Below are positions 32,311-40,760 of a DNA stretch of 64,000 nucleotides, one piece after another. The notes under the pieces are model-generated. The model worked only from the letters and a program-made list of their open reading frames with translations, searched no databases and had not been told where the DNA came from. The position numbers and the translations under genes were made by a program. The stretch is from NCBI RefSeq assembly GCF_963378105.1, contig NZ_OY726398.1:620001-684000 (forward strand), written 5' to 3'. The DNA comes from Mycolicibacter sp. MU0102. GTDB lineage: Bacteria > Actinomycetota > Actinomycetes > Mycobacteriales > Mycobacteriaceae. Each line of letters starts with the position of its first letter. Position 1 is the stretch's first letter.

Positions 32311-33386
32311 TCACCTACTCCGCGCCGGGCCGGGTCAACCTGATCGGCGAACACACCGACTACAACGGCGGTTTCGCGCTGCCCATCGCGTTGCCGCAAC
32401 GCACCAGCGTCACCTTCACCCCGGCCGAGACCGACACGCTCACCGTGCTCAGCGACCGCGCCGACGCACCGGTGAACATTCCGCTGAACACCACACCCGG
32501 GAAGACCCCCGGCTGGGGCGCGTATGCCGCCGGGGTGATCTGGGCGCTGCGAGACAGCGGGTTTGCGGTCCCCGGCGGAACCATGGATATCCGCAGCGAC
32601 GTACCGATCGGCTCGGGCCTGTCGTCGTCGGCGGCGCTGGAATGCGCGGTGCTCGGCGCCTTGGCCTCGGCCGCTGGGCTGAACATCGATCGGATCGAGC
32701 AGGCCCGGATCGGCCAGCGCGCCGAAAACGACTATGTCGGGGCGCCAACGGGGTTGCTGGATCAGCTGTCGTCGCTCTTCGGGGAGGTGTCCAGCGCGCT
32801 GCTGATCGACTTCCGCGATGTCGCCGTACACCCGGTGCCATTCGACCCGGACACTTCGGGGGTGACCCTGCTGCTGCTCGACTCCGGGCAGCGGCACGGC
32901 CACGTCGACGGTGAATACGCTGCCCGGCGCGCCTCGTGTGAGCGGGCCGCCGCAGCATTGGGAGTCGCATCGCTGCGCGAGGTCCAGCACCGCGGTGTGG
33001 AGGCGCTGGATGTGCTCGCCGATCCGGTCGATGCCCGGCGCGCTCGGCACGTGCTGACCGAGAACGAGCGAGTGCTGGATTTCGTTGCGGCGTGCGCCGA
33101 GCTGGATTTCGCCTCGGCCGGAGCGTTGTTCACCGCGTCGCATGCCTCGATGCGCGACGACTTCGAGATCACCACCGAGCACATCGACCTGATCGCCGAC
33201 AGTGCGGTGGCCGCCGGCGCGCTCGGCGCCCGGATGACCGGCGGCGGGTTCGGTGGCTGCGTTATCGCGCTGGTGCCCGCCCAGCTCACGTTGAAGGTGG
33301 GCGACGCGGTGCGCGCGGCGGTCAGCGATGCCGGATACCCCGAACCGGAGGTGAGTCGGGTGTATGCGGCGGCGGGGGCTGGATAG
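32307..33386 (+). CDS. galK: Galactokinase
   Basis: A 359-residue GHMP kinase. The galactokinase signature GRVNLIGEHTDYNGGFALP, the ATP motif IGSGLSSSAALE and the C-terminal GARMTGGGFGGCVIAL are all present. It phosphorylates galactose at C1 for galT. GTG at 32307 overlaps the galT stop by four bases. Last gene of the DUF309-galT-galK unit, ending 9 bases before a convergent membrane-protein gene. Confidence 0.96.
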   Translation: MITYSAPGRVNLIGEHTDYNGGFALPIALPQRTSVTFTPAETDTLTVLSDRADAPVNIPLNTTPGKTPGWGAYAAGVIWALRDSGFAVPGGTMDIRSDVPIGSGLSSSAALECAVLGALASAAGLNIDRIEQARIGQRAENDYVGAPTGLLDQLSSLFGEVSSALLIDFRDVAVHPVPFDPDTSGVTLLLLDSGQRHGHVDGEYAARRASCERAAAALGVASLREVQHRGVEALDVLADPVDARRARHVLTENERVLDFVAACAELDFASAGALFTASHASMRDDFEITTEHIDLIADSAVAAGALGARMTGGGFGGCVIALVPAQLTLKVGDAVRAAVSDAGYPEPEVSRVYAAAGAG

Positions 33387-33395
33387 CCTTCCGGC

Positions 33396-35762
33396 TCAGA
33401 TCATTTCGTTTTCGGTCAGCCACCGCATCACCGGCCAGCCGATGAAAACCGGCAGCCAGCAGGTCAGGACCCGGTAGAGCAGCACGGACGGGACCGCCAG
33501 CGCGGCGGGCACACCGAACGCGGCCAGCCCACCGATCAGAGCGGCCTCCACGGCTCCCACTCCGCCTGGTGTCGGCGCCGCGGAGGCCAGGGTGCCACCG
33601 ACCATCGTCACCACCGTGACCGTCACGAACGACGTGTTGCCGCCGAAGGCCTCCACGCTGGCCCACAGTGCCAGCGCCGCACCCAATGTGGTGCCGGCTG
33701 CCCCCAGCACGATCAACGCCAGCCGCTTGGGCTCGCGGGCCAGATCCATCAGGTCCCCGGTGACTTCCTTGAGGCGCGGCCGCAGCGCCGTGGTCAACCA
33801 CCGGCGCAGGTTGGGTACCAGCAGCACAATGCCTGCCAAACCGAGCGCCACACCGGCGATCAGGTACAGCATGGTCGCGCCGGGTACGAAGTGGGACAGG
33901 TCCGTTGAGGCGCCCGCGGCGGTGGTGAAGATGACCAGCAGGATCACGTGCACGATCACTTGCACCGACTGCTGCAGCGCGACCGCGGCGGTGGCGCGCA
34001 AGGTGCTCAGGCCACCCTTTTGCAGGAATCGGGTGCTCAGCGCCAGACCGCCGACCCCGGCCGGGGTGGTGGTGGCCGCAAAGGTGTTAGCCACCTGCAT
34101 GATCGCCAGATTGCGGAAGCTGACCAAGCCGTTGGCGCAGGCCCACAGAGCGCCCGCGGCGCCGACATAGGTCAGCGACGAGACGATCAGCCCGACCAGC
34201 GCCCACCACCAGTTCGCCTGCCGCAGTTGGGAGAAGAAGGTGGGCACCTGGCTGATGAAAGGGTAGGCCACATACACCAAGGCAACGAGCAGGATCAGCT
34301 GAATCAGCTGGCTGCGGGTGAACCGGGTGATGGTCTTGGTCTGGATCTGATCGGTGTTGGTCTGACGCTTGACTTCCTCGCGGGCGGCGGCGATCACGGT
34401 GCCGACATCGGGGACGGCACTGCGAAGCCGCGCGGGTACCGCGGATTTGGTGAGGCGTCGGGAGGCGGCCAGCACCGAGGTGCGGCCGAAGTACTCGATC
34501 GCCGCCTCCACCGCCGCGGCCGCGTCGTACAGCGATGATGTCGTCACCAGAAGCTGGGCGATGTCGGATTGCAGCTGGGTGTCGGTGGCGCCGTACTCGG
34601 CGTTGCCGAAGCCGCCGAACAGCACCTGGCCGGCATCGACGGTCATCTCCTTGGCGCGCAGGTCGCCGTGTGAGATCTGCTGGTCGTGCAGGCGCCGCAA
34701 GGATTCCCAGGGCTGGGCCACCGGCGTGGTGGCGGTGCAGTCAGCGATCGGCGTGCCCCGGGGCGGGGTGTGGGCGTACAGCGTCCAGCCCCGGTCGAGG
34801 GAGGCGACCGCGACGGTGTTGGTGTTGGCGAACCCGGCGTCGGCGATGGAGATCGCCATCAGTGCGCGATGCTCCACGGCCCGGTGCAGCGAGGCGTGCA
34901 GCGGCGCGGTCTCGGTGGTGCGCAATCGGAATTTGCGCCAGAGCTGGCGCAGCGCGCCGCCGCTGCGCTGGTTGGGGCCGTACAACTCGATGATCACCTG
35001 GTGGGCGCCGACGGTGGACAGCACCAGCGGGCCGGGCCCGGCCGGCCGGATGACGGCGAGTTCGGAGACGGTGTGACCGCGGCGGGCCAGGGCGCGGACA
35101 GTGCCGTCCAGCGGCACTTCCAGCGCGGGGGTGCCGACGATCAGGATCACCAAGGCCCCGACGAACCAGCCGACGGCCAGCCCCAACAGCGAGCGCGCCG
35201 GGACGATCGCGCTGACCACCAGGTGGATCGGTACGAACGCCAGCAGCAGTGCCCACCACCAGCGTCGCCAGCGGGCCGGCAGCCAGGGGCCGGAGACGGT
35301 GAGCATGGCGGCGAGCATGGCGATCCACCGCGGGTCATCGAGGAACTGCGCCAGCGTGGTGGCCAGCCGATCAGAGAGGTCGAAATGCCAGTTCGGTGCG
35401 GCCATGCCGGTGCTGCGGATCGACAGTGACACCACCGCGAGCAGTCCGGCCACGGCATAGGCTCCGAGCAGCTTCCATTGCTGGGAGACCACCAGCCCGA
35501 TCAGAATCGCGAACGGCAACACCAGGATCGCGATGCCGTAGGCGAGGTAGACAAGGTTGGCGTGGACGGGCGAGAGCACCCCGACGATCTGGGATACCGA
35601 CCGCTCGAGTGCCACCCACTCGTAGCGGGTGACCAACGAGCTGGTGATGACGGTCGCGAGGAAAAATGCGGCCAGCACCAGACGCAGAATGTCGTTGGTG
35701 CGTCGGGTCAGCGGCTGCAGCAGGTTGCCGGTGACGGCGACGTCGCGCCCCTCAACTCGCAT
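33396..35762 (-). CDS. Flippase-like (LPG-synthase TM domain) protein with an internal kinase-like segment
   Basis: A 788-residue membrane protein. About six TM helices (residues 25-215) come first. A soluble middle part (about 225-450) has kinase-like vestiges: SHGDLRAKEM in the place of the catalytic loop and VLFGGFGNAEYG in place of DFG. The C-terminal 320 residues are the flippase-like domain of the AglD/MprF family, with TTPAGVGGLALSTRFL and ASAAPTPGGVGAVEAAL. The lysyl-transferase domain of LPG synthases is absent. It probably moves or senses a lipid in the cytoplasmic membrane. ATG at 35762. Confidence 0.8.
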   Translation of the reverse strand: MRVEGRDVAVTGNLLQPLTRRTNDILRLVLAAFFLATVITSSLVTRYEWVALERSVSQIVGVLSPVHANLVYLAYGIAILVLPFAILIGLVVSQQWKLLGAYAVAGLLAVVSLSIRSTGMAAPNWHFDLSDRLATTLAQFLDDPRWIAMLAAMLTVSGPWLPARWRRWWWALLLAFVPIHLVVSAIVPARSLLGLAVGWFVGALVILIVGTPALEVPLDGTVRALARRGHTVSELAVIRPAGPGPLVLSTVGAHQVIIELYGPNQRSGGALRQLWRKFRLRTTETAPLHASLHRAVEHRALMAISIADAGFANTNTVAVASLDRGWTLYAHTPPRGTPIADCTATTPVAQPWESLRRLHDQQISHGDLRAKEMTVDAGQVLFGGFGNAEYGATDTQLQSDIAQLLVTTSSLYDAAAAVEAAIEYFGRTSVLAASRRLTKSAVPARLRSAVPDVGTVIAAAREEVKRQTNTDQIQTKTITRFTRSQLIQLILLVALVYVAYPFISQVPTFFSQLRQANWWWALVGLIVSSLTYVGAAGALWACANGLVSFRNLAIMQVANTFAATTTPAGVGGLALSTRFLQKGGLSTLRATAAVALQQSVQVIVHVILLVIFTTAAGASTDLSHFVPGATMLYLIAGVALGLAGIVLLVPNLRRWLTTALRPRLKEVTGDLMDLAREPKRLALIVLGAAGTTLGAALALWASVEAFGGNTSFVTVTVVTMVGGTLASAAPTPGGVGAVEAALIGGLAAFGVPAALAVPSVLLYRVLTCWLPVFIGWPVMRWLTENEMI

Positions 35763-35947
35763 GATCTCTTTCGGTCCGTCTCATGCCGCATCACGCGGCG
35801 GCTCGCCACAACTTAACCGGTGAGCTGCGGTATCACGGTGGATTGTCGGCGACATTGGGGCCGCGTCGGCCCGCGTGAGTCCCATGCGTCACACCCGTCA
35901 CCACCGGGACCGGCATGAGGGGTGCCCGGCTTGCAGCGACGCGCGGT

Positions 35948-36823
35948 TCAGAGCGGGTAGCTGACCCCGGTCATCTTCTCCGACTCCTCCCACAGCCGCA
36001 GCCACAGCCGCTGATCCTTCGAGAGCTTGTTCGACGGGCACGGTCCCATCGCGCCGCGAGATTGGTTCAGCTTGGTGGGGCCCCAGTAGGTGTCCGGGTC
36101 GGCGTCGGGCACGGTCGCGGCAAACAAGGTCGACTCGGCGCCCCGCTCCGGCGGCTGGCCGACCAGCGGTAGGCCGTACTTGGCGATCAAGCCGACGACG
36201 GTCTTGTCGTTGTCGAACAGGTCGGTGGTCGACACCCCGGGGTGCACCGCGTAGGAGCGCAGCGGCGAGCCGGCCGCGACCAGCCGCCGCTGCAGCTCGC
36301 GGGCGAACATCAGGTTGGCCAACTTGGACTGTGCGTAGGCGAGGTTGCGTTGGTAGGGGCGGTGCTCGTAGTTGAGGTCGTCGACCCAGAACTTGGGGGT
36401 CTGCTTGTGCGCGATGCTCGACACCGTGACCACTCGGTCGCTGATCCGGTCCAGCAGCAGGCCGGTCAGCGCGAAGTGGCCCAGGTGGTTGACCCCGAAC
36501 TGCGTCTCGAAGCCGTCCACGGTGCGCCGCATCGGGATGTTCATGATCCCGGCGTTGTTGACCAGCACATCGAAACCGCCCTGCTGCGTGGCGAAATCGC
36601 GCACCGAGGCCAGACTGCCCAGATCCAGCGCCGCCACCCGGACGTCACCGTCGATGCCGTCGGCGATCTCCTGGGCCTTGGTGGTGTTGCGGCAGGCCAT
36701 CACCACGCTGGCGCCCTTGGCGGCCAGGGTGCGGGTGACGACCTCACCCAGACCACCGTTGGCGCCGGTCACCACGAAGGTGCGGCCGGACTGATCGGGG
36801 GTGTCCGCGATTGAAAAAGACAT
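35948..36823 (-). CDS. Short-chain dehydrogenase (retinol-dehydrogenase-like)
   Basis: A 291-residue SDR of the group with FVVTGANGGLGEVVTRTLAAKGASVVMACRN, NNAGIMNIP, QFGVNHLGHFALTGLL and YAQSKLANLMFARELQRR. Such proteins are common in mycobacteria, with unknown lipid alcohols as substrates. ATG at 36823; a GTG at 36832 is the alternative. 185 bases before the flippase-like gene start (divergent side) hold no gene I can support. Confidence 0.88.
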   Translation of the reverse strand: MSFSIADTPDQSGRTFVVTGANGGLGEVVTRTLAAKGASVVMACRNTTKAQEIADGIDGDVRVAALDLGSLASVRDFATQQGGFDVLVNNAGIMNIPMRRTVDGFETQFGVNHLGHFALTGLLLDRISDRVVTVSSIAHKQTPKFWVDDLNYEHRPYQRNLAYAQSKLANLMFARELQRRLVAAGSPLRSYAVHPGVSTTDLFDNDKTVVGLIAKYGLPLVGQPPERGAESTLFAATVPDADPDTYWGPTKLNQSRGAMGPCPSNKLSKDQRLWLRLWEESEKMTGVSYPL

Positions 36824-36883
36824 GCTGGTCACCGTACCTGCCGGTGGCGCTCACGCCGTAGCGCTGTTCGGTAGCCGGACAGC

Positions 36884-37231
36884 TCAGATGGTGTCTACCA
36901 GCGACAGGAAAATCAGTGCCCATGGCACGCCGCCGGCCAAGAGTGTCAGGCCGGATCCACCGACGGCCAGCCCCAGGCCGCGCCGGCGCGGTGACTGCGA
37001 GCGCAGCATCCACGCACCGATCAGCAGTGATGCGAACGCCGTGATGGTGAATGTGGCGGCGAACATGATGCGATATCCGGCGTGGCTGTCTATCGGAAAA
37101 TGACCCAGTAGCCAGCCGACGCCGAAGGCCGTCGCGAACACGACCTGGACGACGATCGGCGCTGATCGGGTGGCCGTCCGCCAGACGTCGTTGTCCTGTA
37201 CACGAATTCGTGCCCGCAGTTGATTGAACAT
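36884..37231 (-). CDS. Small three-TM membrane protein
   Basis: A 115-residue membrane protein with TM segments at about 24-45, 53-76 and 86-112, and a charged N-terminus (MFNQLRARIRVQDNDVW). I do not recognise the family. It lies 12 bases after another small membrane protein and is the third gene of a unit that begins with a long secreted-effector-like protein at 38790. By position it could protect against, or help export, that protein. Confidence 0.75.
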   Translation of the reverse strand: MFNQLRARIRVQDNDVWRTATRSAPIVVQVVFATAFGVGWLLGHFPIDSHAGYRIMFAATFTITAFASLLIGAWMLRSQSPRRRGLGLAVGGSGLTLLAGGVPWALIFLSLVDTI

Positions 37232-37243
37232 GCCCGAGTCCTC

Positions 37244-37546
37244 TCAGTGCAGGTGCTGCAGCAGCTGGTAGATCACGGTGGCGGGGATGACGGTGACGGC
37301 GATGGTCAGGGGAGTTGCGAGGTAGCCGATGAGGATGCCGCGCCCGACCTGGCCAGCCTCGCCGGGCAGTTCGCGCATGAACAGTCCAGTCGGCACCACC
37401 ACTACCGTTGCGATAACAAAGAAGAAAACGCTGGCGAACCAGAGCGGCAGCCAAGCCCACGTCGCAGTCTCAACGATCGCGATGGTCGCCAACGCGGCCA
37501 GGAAGCCGCGCGGTCCGTAGCGAGCTGCCGGGTCAGGGGTGGTCAT
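37244..37546 (-). CDS. Small three-TM membrane protein
   Basis: A 100-residue, almost wholly hydrophobic protein with TM segments at about 14-36, 37-57 and 67-97. ATG at 37546 (MTTPDPAARYGPRG) with GGAGCC upstream; the longer frame overlaps the preceding gene. It begins 20 bases after the stop of the effector-like gene and ends 12 bases before the next small membrane gene. No family recognised. Confidence 0.75.
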   Translation of the reverse strand: MTTPDPAARYGPRGFLAALATIAIVETATWAWLPLWFASVFFFVIATVVVVPTGLFMRELPGEAGQVGRGILIGYLATPLTIAVTVIPATVIYQLLQHLH

Positions 37547-37566
37547 GACGGCTCCTTCAACGGTGC

Positions 37567-38790
37567 TTAGCTGATTGGTCTCGACGAGACGAAAGGCGGA
37601 GCATAGACAGGCCCGAATTCGCGGGCCGTCGCATCGTCGAACGCGGCGAAGCGCGAACTGCCGACGCCGATCTCGTGGTGGATCGGCAGATTGGTGACCG
37701 GGCCCAACCAAGTGTTGCCGGAGTGTGCCGGATCGATCAACACCGTGCGGGTGCCGCCGCTCGGCAGATCCTGGTAGACCTCCAGCGACGGGTAATTGGT
37801 CCGTGTTCCGTCGATATAGACGCCGTCGTGTCCCGGAGTGAACACCAGATCGCCGTTGACGCTGAGCCGATTGTCGCGCAGTGGGCCGTGCGCATCCGTT
37901 GTGAAGCCGGGCACCAGCGGGTTCCCGGCGTCGTATTTGATGCGCACCGACCCGTCAGCGGCTTGCGCGATGCTGCCCTGGGGGACGCCGACTGCCACTT
38001 TTCCAGGGCCGCCACTGCCGTTGAGTTCAACCGACGGGTTCTGTCGCATCACCACGATTCCGTTCTCGTAGTCGATGTAGGTGGTGACCTTTGTGTCCTC
38101 GGGATCAAAGTGCGCATTAGGTCCACGATCGTTCCCAAAATCGCGAGAAAGTAAACCGCTCTTGACATCTCGCTGTGGGATCCATTGCGATGCACGCACA
38201 ACTCCTTGCCCCGGCACCGGATCGATCCGGGCCACCCGAACCTCGGAGTTCACCCCCTGGAACTTGGAGTCGTAGGTGCTCGGGTCCAAGGCCGCCGCAG
38301 TAGCCCAGTCGGAGGCTGATACCGGGTCTCGCCCGAAGACCTCCCGGAAGGCGTCGATCTGGTTGAGCCGGCGTTCCTCATCGGTGGCCGGGCCTCGTTT
38401 GAAGGAGTGGTCTACAGCCTGGATGGTCGGCCGGTGCTCGACCGAGTAGCCGCCATTCAAGGTGCGCACCGACTGCGCGCGGGCCTGACTGTCAGCGGCG
38501 GTGTCGGCGATCACCTGGTGAATGTCATGGGTCTTGGCGGTCAAGAACCGCTGGAACTGCCGGGCTCCGGCGGGAGTGTCCAACGCGAGTGCGCGATGGT
38601 GGGCCAACGCCTCGCGGATCTCGGCCTCGATGCTGTCGAGACGCCGGTGTCCCTGCAGGGCTACCTGCGTGGCACCGCGCACCGTCGCCAGGAAGGCCCG
38701 GTCGGCCTGTACGGACTGCCGCAGTCGCCGCGCCAGGACATCCTCGCGTGCTCGCGCGGCATCGGCATGGGCGCCGAGTTCCTCGGGCAT
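37567..38790 (-). CDS. Putative ESX-associated effector-like protein (DUF4226 type)
   Basis: A 407-residue protein. Residues 1-120 are helical and charged without a signal peptide, like mycobacterial DUF4226 domains. Residues 150-407 form a beta-rich domain: RDPVSASDWATAAALDPSTYD, GVVRASQWIPQRDV, DFGNDRGPNAHFDPEDTKVTTYIDYENGIVVMRQNPSV. From memory this resembles the C-terminal part of the M. tuberculosis Rv0029/Rv2082 group. No activity can be named. Two small membrane proteins follow in the same unit. The whole set could be a type VII effector with membrane partners. Confidence 0.6.
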   Translation of the reverse strand: MPEELGAHADAARAREDVLARRLRQSVQADRAFLATVRGATQVALQGHRRLDSIEAEIREALAHHRALALDTPAGARQFQRFLTAKTHDIHQVIADTAADSQARAQSVRTLNGGYSVEHRPTIQAVDHSFKRGPATDEERRLNQIDAFREVFGRDPVSASDWATAAALDPSTYDSKFQGVNSEVRVARIDPVPGQGVVRASQWIPQRDVKSGLLSRDFGNDRGPNAHFDPEDTKVTTYIDYENGIVVMRQNPSVELNGSGGPGKVAVGVPQGSIAQAADGSVRIKYDAGNPLVPGFTTDAHGPLRDNRLSVNGDLVFTPGHDGVYIDGTRTNYPSLEVYQDLPSGGTRTVLIDPAHSGNTWLGPVTNLPIHHEIGVGSSRFAAFDDATAREFGPVYAPPFVSSRPIS

Positions 38791-38851
38791 ACCGGCGACG
38801 CTAGTTCAGTGACGATGATCCCGGTATTCACCCGAGGTCGAGTCGTGAGCG

Positions 38852-39658
38852 TCAGTCCTTGAAATACACCAGCTGATGTGTGCTGGCCAGCAGCTGGCCC
38901 GCCCGCGACCACAGGTGCGCACTCTGATCGAAGTAGCCGCGCGAGAAACGATTGGCGTGCGCGCTGGCCAGCAGGAAATCGCTTCCAAGCGTATCGATTT
39001 CGCCTTGGTCGGCGTGAAAATAGGTGGTCAGCGAGATGGTGCCGGCCGGCAGGAAACGGCCGCTGCGCAAAAACACCCGAGGAAAGAACACGTCCGACAG
39101 GCACGCCAACGCCGCGAAGTCCAGCGGCCGATCCTCGGCGTCGCGCACCCACAACGTGGTGGTCGACGAAGTGCTGGGCTCGACCGTCTTGAGGGGCACC
39201 GGGCCGTCGGTGAAGCGCATGTCGTAGCGCTTGGCCCAGACGATGGCATCGACGAACGCGCCGGGGGCGACGTCCTCGGGAGCGGGCGCACTCGGCGGGT
39301 GGGACTCGTCGTCGGCCCAGGTGTCGCGATGCAGGCCGAACAGTGCGGTGGCGGTGGTCTTGACCTCGTCGCCCTGGCGCAGCTCGAGCACCCAGTGCTG
39401 GTTGCTGCGGTTGGTCCGGGCGGGGCGCAGCGAGATGTCGAACTCGCCATCGGCGATCGGTGCGGCGAAGTTGACAGTCAGCGCCAGCGGGTCACCGATG
39501 CGCTCGGGGTGAGATTCGACGGCGCGCAGCAACACCGCCGCGGTGATCCCGCCGAATGGCCCGACCATGTTGGCCCACTCCGGGTGGGTCACGCCACGAA
39601 AAGTGCCGGCGTCGACGGTCTCGAGCTGCATGGCACGGTCGAAGGGGTGTGCTGTCAC
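38852..39658 (-). CDS. TesB-like acyl-CoA thioesterase
   Basis: A 268-residue double hot-dog protein. EWANMVGPFGGITAAVLLRAV is the first hot-dog helix, DPLALTVNFAAPI and NQHWVLELRQGDEV follow, and the second hot-dog has LDFAALACLSDVFFPRVFLR and TISLTTYFHA. It should hydrolyse acyl-CoA in the cytoplasm. ATG at 39658. The gene before it on the strand, a methyltransferase, ends 33 bases away. Confidence 0.87.
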   Translation of the reverse strand: MTAHPFDRAMQLETVDAGTFRGVTHPEWANMVGPFGGITAAVLLRAVESHPERIGDPLALTVNFAAPIADGEFDISLRPARTNRSNQHWVLELRQGDEVKTTATALFGLHRDTWADDESHPPSAPAPEDVAPGAFVDAIVWAKRYDMRFTDGPVPLKTVEPSTSSTTTLWVRDAEDRPLDFAALACLSDVFFPRVFLRSGRFLPAGTISLTTYFHADQGEIDTLGSDFLLASAHANRFSRGYFDQSAHLWSRAGQLLASTHQLVYFKD

Positions 39659-39691
39659 GGGAGTCCTTACCGGTGATCGGAGCGGTCCCGA

Positions 39692-40537
39692 TCACGCTAT
39701 CGCGGTGACCACCCAGGTGCGGCCCGGGAACTGCACCACACCGTCGACCCGTTGGCGGCGCAGCTCGTCACGCAGTTCCTCGACCGCCCCGGCCCAGCCA
39801 TCGGCACCCAGCCTGGCTTCCAGTTCGGCGCGGGCCTGCTGCCCGGTGCGGTTTGCCAGGATCAACGCCAGTCGTTCCTCGACGCCGTCACTACCGTCGA
39901 TCCCGAAATTGCAGACCCCGTCGAAGGCTTCCAACGCAATGTCATTCCAGCCGGCGTTGGTCAGGATTGCTCGCACCCGCTCGGGATTGCCGAATGCCAG
40001 CGGACCCGGCGCCGTGGGATCCAGCGCGGCAGGAGGTGACTCCAGCTTGGCGGCAAGCACATCGGTGCCCGCGGTGAACATCGGATTGTCGCCTTCGCGC
40101 CAGCACACGAACGCCAGCCGGGAGCCCGGGGCAGTGGCGGTGCGGATGTTGGTGAACGCCGCCACCGGATCGTCGAAGAACATCACTCCGAACCGCGAGA
40201 TGACCCGATGAAACGATGCCCCACCCGCAGCCCGGTGCAGGTCCATGGTCTGGGCGTCCCCGAGGATCACCGTGGCCTCGGGAACCCGCCGGCGCGCCGC
40301 GTCCGTCATCGGCTCGGAGATGTCCACGCCGAATGGAATGGCGCCCAGGTCGGCGGTGCGCTGCAGCAATGTGCCGGAGCCGCAGCCGATGTCGAGCACC
40401 CGCTGACCTGCGGTGATGTCGGCCGCCTCCATGACCGCGTCGGCGAATGGTGCCAGCACCGCCTCGAAGGTCGCCGCGTTGTCCACCCAGTCGATGCCCT
40501 GGGCCGCCCAGGCCTGCTGCTGTTCCTCGTTCGCCAT
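39692..40537 (-). CDS. Class I SAM-dependent methyltransferase
   Basis: A 281-residue methyltransferase with RVLDIGCGSGTLLQRTA (motif I), FGVDISEPM (motif II), GDAQTMDL (motif III) and ISRFGVMFFDDP. FVCWREGDNPMF and the C-terminal cap place it with small-molecule methyltransferases of the UbiE-like group; the substrate is unknown. ATG at 40537. It heads a unit with the thioesterase. Confidence 0.87.
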   Translation of the reverse strand: MANEEQQQAWAAQGIDWVDNAATFEAVLAPFADAVMEAADITAGQRVLDIGCGSGTLLQRTADLGAIPFGVDISEPMTDAARRRVPEATVILGDAQTMDLHRAAGGASFHRVISRFGVMFFDDPVAAFTNIRTATAPGSRLAFVCWREGDNPMFTAGTDVLAAKLESPPAALDPTAPGPLAFGNPERVRAILTNAGWNDIALEAFDGVCNFGIDGSDGVEERLALILANRTGQQARAELEARLGADGWAGAVEELRDELRRQRVDGVVQFPGRTWVVTAIA

Positions 40538-40584
40538 TCGTTCAGCGTAGGGAGCGGCGGGCGGCGGGAAGGATTAGGGGAGTC

Positions 40585-40651
40585 GCCCGCCTTGCAGCGA
40601 CAACCGACGTTATGTCAGGCCCGCGACCGGGATTGTCGCGCAGAGGCGGGC
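40585..40651. repeat. Imperfect long hairpin upstream of the carboxyltransferase gene
   Basis: A 19-base arm at 40585-40603 and its imperfect complement at 40633-40651 (15 of 19) enclose a 29-base loop in the 223-base gap between two divergent genes. No promoter could be fixed in this gap by eye. The arm shares CTTGCAGCGAC with a site near 35930. Confidence 0.5.
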
Positions 40652-40760
40652 ATCACCCCACATGGTCCCGCCGCGTCGCACGCGACCCAGCCCGAGGCTT
40701 GTGGATCGCGCGTCGCCCATGATGTTGTTCTAGGTCAACACCCCGGCGAAGGAATCCCAC

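Noticed and set aside
40585..40651. Third member of the 21-14-21 hairpin family
   Set aside because: Arms pair at only 15 of 19 positions and the loop has 29 bases, so the geometry differs from the other two.
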